Positions 5,477-8,455 of a stretch of DNA of 8,455 bases are shown in pieces. The notes beneath the pieces were generated by a model. That model was not told where the DNA came from. It saw only the letters and a program-made list of their open reading frames with translations, and searched no databases. Position numbers and translations under genes: made by a program. Numbering within the stretch: position 1 is the stretch's first letter; every line of letters starts with the position of its first letter. Origin of the DNA: PVC group bacterium. Its GTDB lineage: Bacteria > Verrucomicrobiota > Kiritimatiellia > UBA8416 > PXDI01. The stretch lies in contig PXDI01000252.1 of assembly GCA_003565095.1 (NCBI GenBank), positions 1 to 8,455 on the forward strand, in the 5' to 3' direction.

Positions 5477-8005
5477 ATGCAATACGAACGAACGCCTGAG
5501 GCAATTGAGTGCCTGATCGAACAACTTTTGTCACAAATGACCATTGAAGAAAAAGTGGCGATGTGCCATGCCAACTCGACTTTCTGCTCGGCCGGCTGCG
5601 AGCGGTTGGGCATCAGCGAGGTTGTCATGTCCGACGGTCCGCACGGGGTGCGCGCGGAAGTTTCCCGCGAAAGCTGGGAGAATATCGCCGATGCGGATGA
5701 TGCCATCACCTATCTGCCTGTCGGCATAGCACTGGGTGCAACATGGAACCGGGAGCGCGCATATGAATTCGGCCAGGTGCTCGGTGCTGAAGCCCGCAGC
5801 CGTGGCAAGGATGTTATCCTCGGTCCGGGAGTGAACATCATCCGCACACCGCTGTGCGGCCGTAATTTTGAATATATCGGCGAAGATCCCTGCCATGTGG
5901 GAACATCCGCCGCCGCGATTATCAAGGGCATTCAGGAAAACGATGTAGCGGCTTGTGTAAAGCATTACGCGCTCAACAATCAGGAACTGAATCGCATGGG
6001 TGTCGATGTAATCTGCGACGAGCGCACCTTGCGCGAAATATATCTGCCCGCCTTTGAAACGACAGTAAAAGAAGGCGGCGTGTTCACCTTCATGGGTGCC
6101 TACAACAAATTTCGCGGTCAGCACTGCTGCCATAATGATTATCTCATAAATAAGATTCTCAAGCAGGAATGGGGCTTTCAGGGACTGGTGGTATCCGACT
6201 GGGGCGGAGTGCATGACACTGACGAAGCCGCCCGCAACGGACTTGATATTGAAATGGGCGGGAACATGCAAAACCTTTACCTTGCCGCGCCGTTTCTCGA
6301 AGGGCTGAAAAACGGCCGTTATTCCGAAGCTCTGGTCAACGACAAAGTCCGCCGTATATTGCGCGTCCTGTTTGCAATCGGACACGACCATCCGCAGCGT
6401 GCCGCCGGTGCGCGCAACACCAGGCGGCATCAGCAAATTGCAAAACAGATTGCCGACGAGGCGCTGGTACTGCTGAAAAACGCCAACCGGTTTCTGCCGC
6501 TGAACACGCCGCAAATCAAGACCCTTGCGGTAATCGGCGAGAACGCCGAAGCGCAGCATGCCGGCGGCGGCGGCAGTTCAGGGATCAAGGCGCTCTACGA
6601 AAGCACCCCGCTGGAGGCACTGAAAAAACTGCTCGGCGATGAAGTACGCATCATCCACGAGAAGGGTTACCCCTGCCTGCCCAGCAATATGGAGCCGGTG
6701 CCGGCCAATATGCTGAGCGCACCGGATGTATCCGGAATCGGCGGATGGTGGATGGAAACCTATGACAACCGACGCCATGAAGGAGAACCGGTAAAATCCG
6801 AAACTGTACCGGAAATCAATGTTGCCTGTGAGAAAGTGCCGCTCCCCGGACTTGTTCCCGGCAATTGGAGCATTGTCTGGCGGGGCCGACTGAATGCACC
6901 TGCCGATGAAACCGTGCAATGGGTTATCCACGGCGGCGATAACTGGCTGATGCGGATTAATGGAAAGATGGTTGCCTGCGCATGGGATCTGACTACTCCG
7001 GCGCTGTTTTTCGAGAAATACCGGCTTGAGGCAGGCAAAACCTACGAGATCGAAGTGGAGTTGCATCCCAAGTGCCCCGGCGGCAGCTTACAGGTGGGCT
7101 GGCTGCGCGAAACCGCCCAAGACAGTCCCGCTGCGGCCGACGACAACGATATGCAGTCCGCTGCACTGGCCGCGGCGCGCGAAGCCGATGCGGTGCTTTT
7201 CTTTGGCGGCAGCTCGCATATGCTTGATGTTGAGGGACAGGACCGCAAAAGCTACGACCTGCCCGGCGGGCAGGATGAATTAATCGAAGCGCTGGCGGAG
7301 GCTAATCCGAATATGGCGGTAATTCTATTCGGCGGCAGTGCGGTGCGGCTGCCATGGATTGATAAAGTACCGGCGCTGCTGCAGGTCTGGTATCCCGGCA
7401 GTGAAGGCGGCAATGCCATCGCTGATGCTTTGTTCGGAAACGTCTGTCCCTCCGGCAAGCTGCCCTTCTCCTGGCCGACGGAGCTTGACGACTATGCCGC
7501 ACATGCCCGGAGCGCATATGCGGCTGACTGCGTGGAATATACCGAAGGACTTTTCAGCGGCTATCGCTGGCATGATCTTGAAAATTCCCCCGCCCCGCTG
7601 TTCCCGTTCGGATTCGGTCTGAGTTATACCGGGTTTGAGCTGGAAGACGCGGCATTGGAACAAAGCCGGGAAGACGGTATTGTCGCAGAAATTGCGGTAA
7701 CCGTGAGAAATACCGGCAAGGTTGCCGGCGCGGAAGTCATTCAATTATATGTAAGCTCCATGAATGCTTCCGTTCCGCGGCCGGTCAAGGAATTGAAAGC
7801 CTTCGAAAAAGTGTTTCTACAACCCGGCGAGAGCCGGAGGATTACCCTGCCGCTGACCGTGCGTGACCTGTCATACTACGATGGTAAGCGCGCCTGCTGG
7901 AATGCTGAGCCTGGAGAATACAAGCTACTGCTCGGAACCAGCGCTGCCGATATCCGCAACAGGCTGACGCTTGATTACCGGATTGAACGCGACGCGGCAG
8001 TCTAA
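5477..8005 (+). CDS. Glycoside hydrolase family 3 beta-glucosidase-type enzyme with inserted PA14 domain
   Basis: An 842-residue GH3 enzyme of the three-domain beta-glucosidase type. The N-terminal barrel (~5-300) shows MSDGPHGVR with Asp53, GRNFEYIGEDP, VKHYALNNQE (Lys162-His163) and VSDWGG with the nucleophile Asp241. The alpha/beta sandwich starts near 315 (DEALVLLKN) and carries GGGGSSG and WYPGSEGGNAIADALFG, with Glu643 the probable acid/base. A PA14 domain (~411-545, e.g. WSIVWRGRLNAP, VQWVIHGGDNWLMRINGK) is inserted in the sandwich, as in Kluyveromyces BglI, where it shapes the binding pocket. A fibronectin-III-like domain (~735-810) ends the protein. The motif is not the KHFPGHGD type of NagZ and GH3 phosphorylases, so hydrolysis is expected. 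There is no signal peptide, so it is probably cytoplasmic and acts on imported beta-glucosides or related xylosides; the exact sugar is not readable. It starts two bases after pgmB. Confidence 0.93.
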   Translation: MQYERTPEAIECLIEQLLSQMTIEEKVAMCHANSTFCSAGCERLGISEVVMSDGPHGVRAEVSRESWENIADADDAITYLPVGIALGATWNRERAYEFGQVLGAEARSRGKDVILGPGVNIIRTPLCGRNFEYIGEDPCHVGTSAAAIIKGIQENDVAACVKHYALNNQELNRMGVDVICDERTLREIYLPAFETTVKEGGVFTFMGAYNKFRGQHCCHNDYLINKILKQEWGFQGLVVSDWGGVHDTDEAARNGLDIEMGGNMQNLYLAAPFLEGLKNGRYSEALVNDKVRRILRVLFAIGHDHPQRAAGARNTRRHQQIAKQIADEALVLLKNANRFLPLNTPQIKTLAVIGENAEAQHAGGGGSSGIKALYESTPLEALKKLLGDEVRIIHEKGYPCLPSNMEPVPANMLSAPDVSGIGGWWMETYDNRRHEGEPVKSETVPEINVACEKVPLPGLVPGNWSIVWRGRLNAPADETVQWVIHGGDNWLMRINGKMVACAWDLTTPALFFEKYRLEAGKTYEIEVELHPKCPGGSLQVGWLRETAQDSPAAADDNDMQSAALAAAREADAVLFFGGSSHMLDVEGQDRKSYDLPGGQDELIEALAEANPNMAVILFGGSAVRLPWIDKVPALLQVWYPGSEGGNAIADALFGNVCPSGKLPFSWPTELDDYAAHARSAYAADCVEYTEGLFSGYRWHDLENSPAPLFPFGFGLSYTGFELEDAALEQSREDGIVAEIAVTVRNTGKVAGAEVIQLYVSSMNASVPRPVKELKAFEKVFLQPGESRRITLPLTVRDLSYYDGKRACWNAEPGEYKLLLGTSAADIRNRLTLDYRIERDAAV

Positions 8006-8007
8006 AA

Positions 8008-8047
8008 AATACCGCGATACTTGACCACCGCACTGATATGCGGTATT
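8008..8047 (+). terminator. Possible weak terminator or hairpin after the GH3 gene
   Basis: AATACCGC (8008-8015) and GCGGTATT (8040-8047) form a perfect 8-bp stem with a 24-base loop, three bases after the GH3 stop. A short T-rich stretch follows (GTTATGTATTT), but there is no true T-run. It may end or stabilise the operon transcript. Confidence 0.4.
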
Positions 8048-8049
8048 GT
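8021..8049 (+). promoter_or_regulatory. Candidate promoter upstream of the tRNA region
   Basis: TTGACC (8021-8026) and TATTGT (8044-8049) are 17 bases apart. If used, the start would be near 8056 and the tRNA precursor would carry a leader of about 130 bases that includes the two tRNA-like fragments. It overlaps the hairpin at 8008-8047. The match is moderate and the call is weak. Confidence 0.3.
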
Positions 8050-8084
8050 TATGTATTTGACCCAAATAGAAAAAGACAATGAGA

Positions 8085-8102
8085 GGGCGTAGCGCAGCCT
8101 GG
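8085..8102 (+). repeat. Broken copy 1 of the tRNA-Pro 5' end
   Basis: GGGCGTAGCGCAGCCTGG is identical over 18 bases to 8188-8205, the end of the acceptor stem plus the D-arm of the intact tRNA-Pro downstream. The similarity stops abruptly on both sides. It cannot fold as a tRNA and is a duplication remnant. Confidence 0.75.
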
Positions 8103-8107
8103 CATGC

Positions 8108-8118
8108 CGGGGCGTAGC
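8108..8118 (+). repeat. Broken copy 2 of the tRNA-Pro 5' end
   Basis: CGGGGCGTAGC is identical over 11 bases to 8186-8196, the exact first 11 bases of the tRNA-Pro. It is followed by TGG, as the intact gene would read with GCAGCC deleted. It begins exactly at the tRNA's first base. Confidence 0.6.
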
Positions 8119-8185
8119 TGGATCAAACAATCCGGTTAGGCAATGGCAATAACCGCCAGACGCGCAAGCTCACTGCAAGAAGGAA

Positions 8186-8262
8186 CGGGGCGTAGCGCAG
8201 CCTGGTAGCGCGTTTGACTGGGGGTCAAAAGGTCCCGGGTTCAAATCCCGGCGCCCCGACCA
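8186..8262 (+). tRNA. tRNA-Pro (anticodon GGG)
   Basis: A 77-base cloverleaf: acceptor stem CGGGGCG (8186-8192) pairs perfectly with CGCCCCG (8252-8258), discriminator A and an encoded CCA (8260-8262). The D-arm AGCGCAGCCTGGTAGCGC closely matches that of E. coli tRNA-Pro. The anticodon stem TTTGA/TCAAA closes the loop CTGGGGG, giving anticodon GGG at 8220-8222, which reads CCC and CCU. The T-arm is CCGGG-TTCAAAT-CCCGG. All stems are intact. Confidence 0.97.
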
Positions 8263-8272
8263 TTTTGACAGT

Positions 8273-8304
8273 GAAAAAACCCTTTATTTACAGGGTTTTT
8301 TCGC
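8273..8304 (+). terminator. Intrinsic terminator after tRNA-Pro
   Basis: GAAAAAACCCT (8273-8283) and AGGGTTTTTTC (8292-8302) form a perfect 11-bp stem with an 8-base loop. The six-T run lies in the descending arm, with the A-run opposite, so the structure can also act for transcripts from the other strand. It begins ten bases after the tRNA CCA. Confidence 0.85.
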
Positions 8305-8311
8305 TTTTAAG

Positions 8312-8349
8312 GACGATTTACCAAAAATATGAAATGTTGTGAAATCGTC
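8312..8349. repeat. 8-bp inverted repeat with 22-base spacer
   Basis: GACGATTT (8312-8319) and AAATCGTC (8342-8349) are exact inverses. They lie just after the tRNA terminator. No gene is visible here, so the role is unknown; a second hairpin or a protein-binding pair is possible. Confidence 0.5.
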
Positions 8350-8365
8350 TGATTTTGTATGAGCC

Positions 8366-8389
8366 ATAGCACCCACAATAGCACCCACA
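8366..8389. repeat. Two perfect tandem copies of a 12-bp unit
   Basis: ATAGCACCCACA occurs twice in direct tandem (8366-8377 and 8378-8389). Iterated sites like this are found near recombinase-binding regions and origins, but no integrase is in view and the sequence ends 66 bases later, so no function can be assigned. Confidence 0.7.
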
Positions 8390-8410
8390 AATTATGAGGT
8401 GGTTGTTCCC

Positions 8411-8431
8411 GTGTCCGGCGACGCCGGACAC
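8411..8431. repeat. 10-bp inverted repeat with 1-base centre
   Basis: GTGTCCGGCG (8411-8420), A, CGCCGGACAC (8422-8431): a perfect 21-base dyad of high GC content near the right edge. It has no T-tract. Like the palindromes at 335-352 and 443-470 it is a nearly loopless GC-rich dyad, though of different sequence. Confidence 0.65.
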
Positions 8432-8455
8432 CATGCGGCACACGCACCGCGTCAA

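Noticed and set aside
5531..6559. Long open frame on the minus strand opposite the GH3 gene (342 codons)
   Set aside because: It is a shadow of the GH3 coding region, with no recognisable domains and an atypical composition; the plus strand carries a complete catalytic motif set.
8366..8389. CRISPR-like repeat
   Set aside because: Only two 12-base units with no spacer between them; this is a simple tandem duplication.
8314..8391. Short minus-strand peptide reading FVGAIVGAMAHTKS as the end of an integrase
   Set aside because: A stop codon lies directly upstream in that frame and the peptide would be about 25 residues from its Met; the GAI/GAM repeat is just the 12-bp tandem repeat translated.

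Overview
The window is most likely bacterial chromosome from the PVC group (Kiritimatiellota, Lentisphaerota or a relative). This is inferred from gene content: a uroporphyrinogen-decarboxylase-like protein of the expanded sugar-locus type, an exported PQQ-type beta-propeller protein, a cupin-AraC regulator and a PA14-containing GH3 enzyme. No phylogenetic marker in the window fixes the taxon.

Layout: (1) Positions 1-403 hold the 3' end of an unrecognised reading frame open to the left edge, followed by two perfect loopless palindromes (335-352 and 443-470). (2) Positions 436-1061 (minus strand) hold a complete type II toxin-antitoxin module, hicA then hicB, with a 4-base ATGA overlap and a promoter that probably makes hicA leaderless. 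(3) Positions 1108-3781 (minus strand) hold an exported beta-propeller protein followed by a URO-D-like protein. (4) Positions 3782-3911 form a divergent control region rich in ACAAAT half-sites. (5) Positions 3912-8005 (plus strand) form a tight three-gene operon, araC-type regulator, beta-phosphoglucomutase and GH3 beta-glucosidase, with gaps of 3 and 2 bases. (6) Positions 8006-8455 hold a hairpin, two broken copies of a tRNA 5' end, an intact tRNA-Pro(GGG), an intrinsic terminator and a cluster of short repeats.

How the parts fit: the AraC regulator sits at the divergent junction and probably senses a sugar to control both arms. The GH3 enzyme (no signal peptide, so probably cytoplasmic) would release glucose or a related sugar from an imported oligosaccharide. 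The beta-phosphoglucomutase interconverts beta-glucose-1-phosphate and glucose-6-phosphate, which implies a phosphorylase that is not in this window. The exported propeller and the URO-D-like protein form the opposite arm, with unknown biochemical roles. HicAB is an independent module. The most unusual items are the 28-bp palindrome that encodes the HicB tail, the repeated tRNA-Pro 5' fragments, and the beta-phosphoglucomutase/GH3 pairing without a phosphorylase. I found no convincing wholly new multi-gene system.
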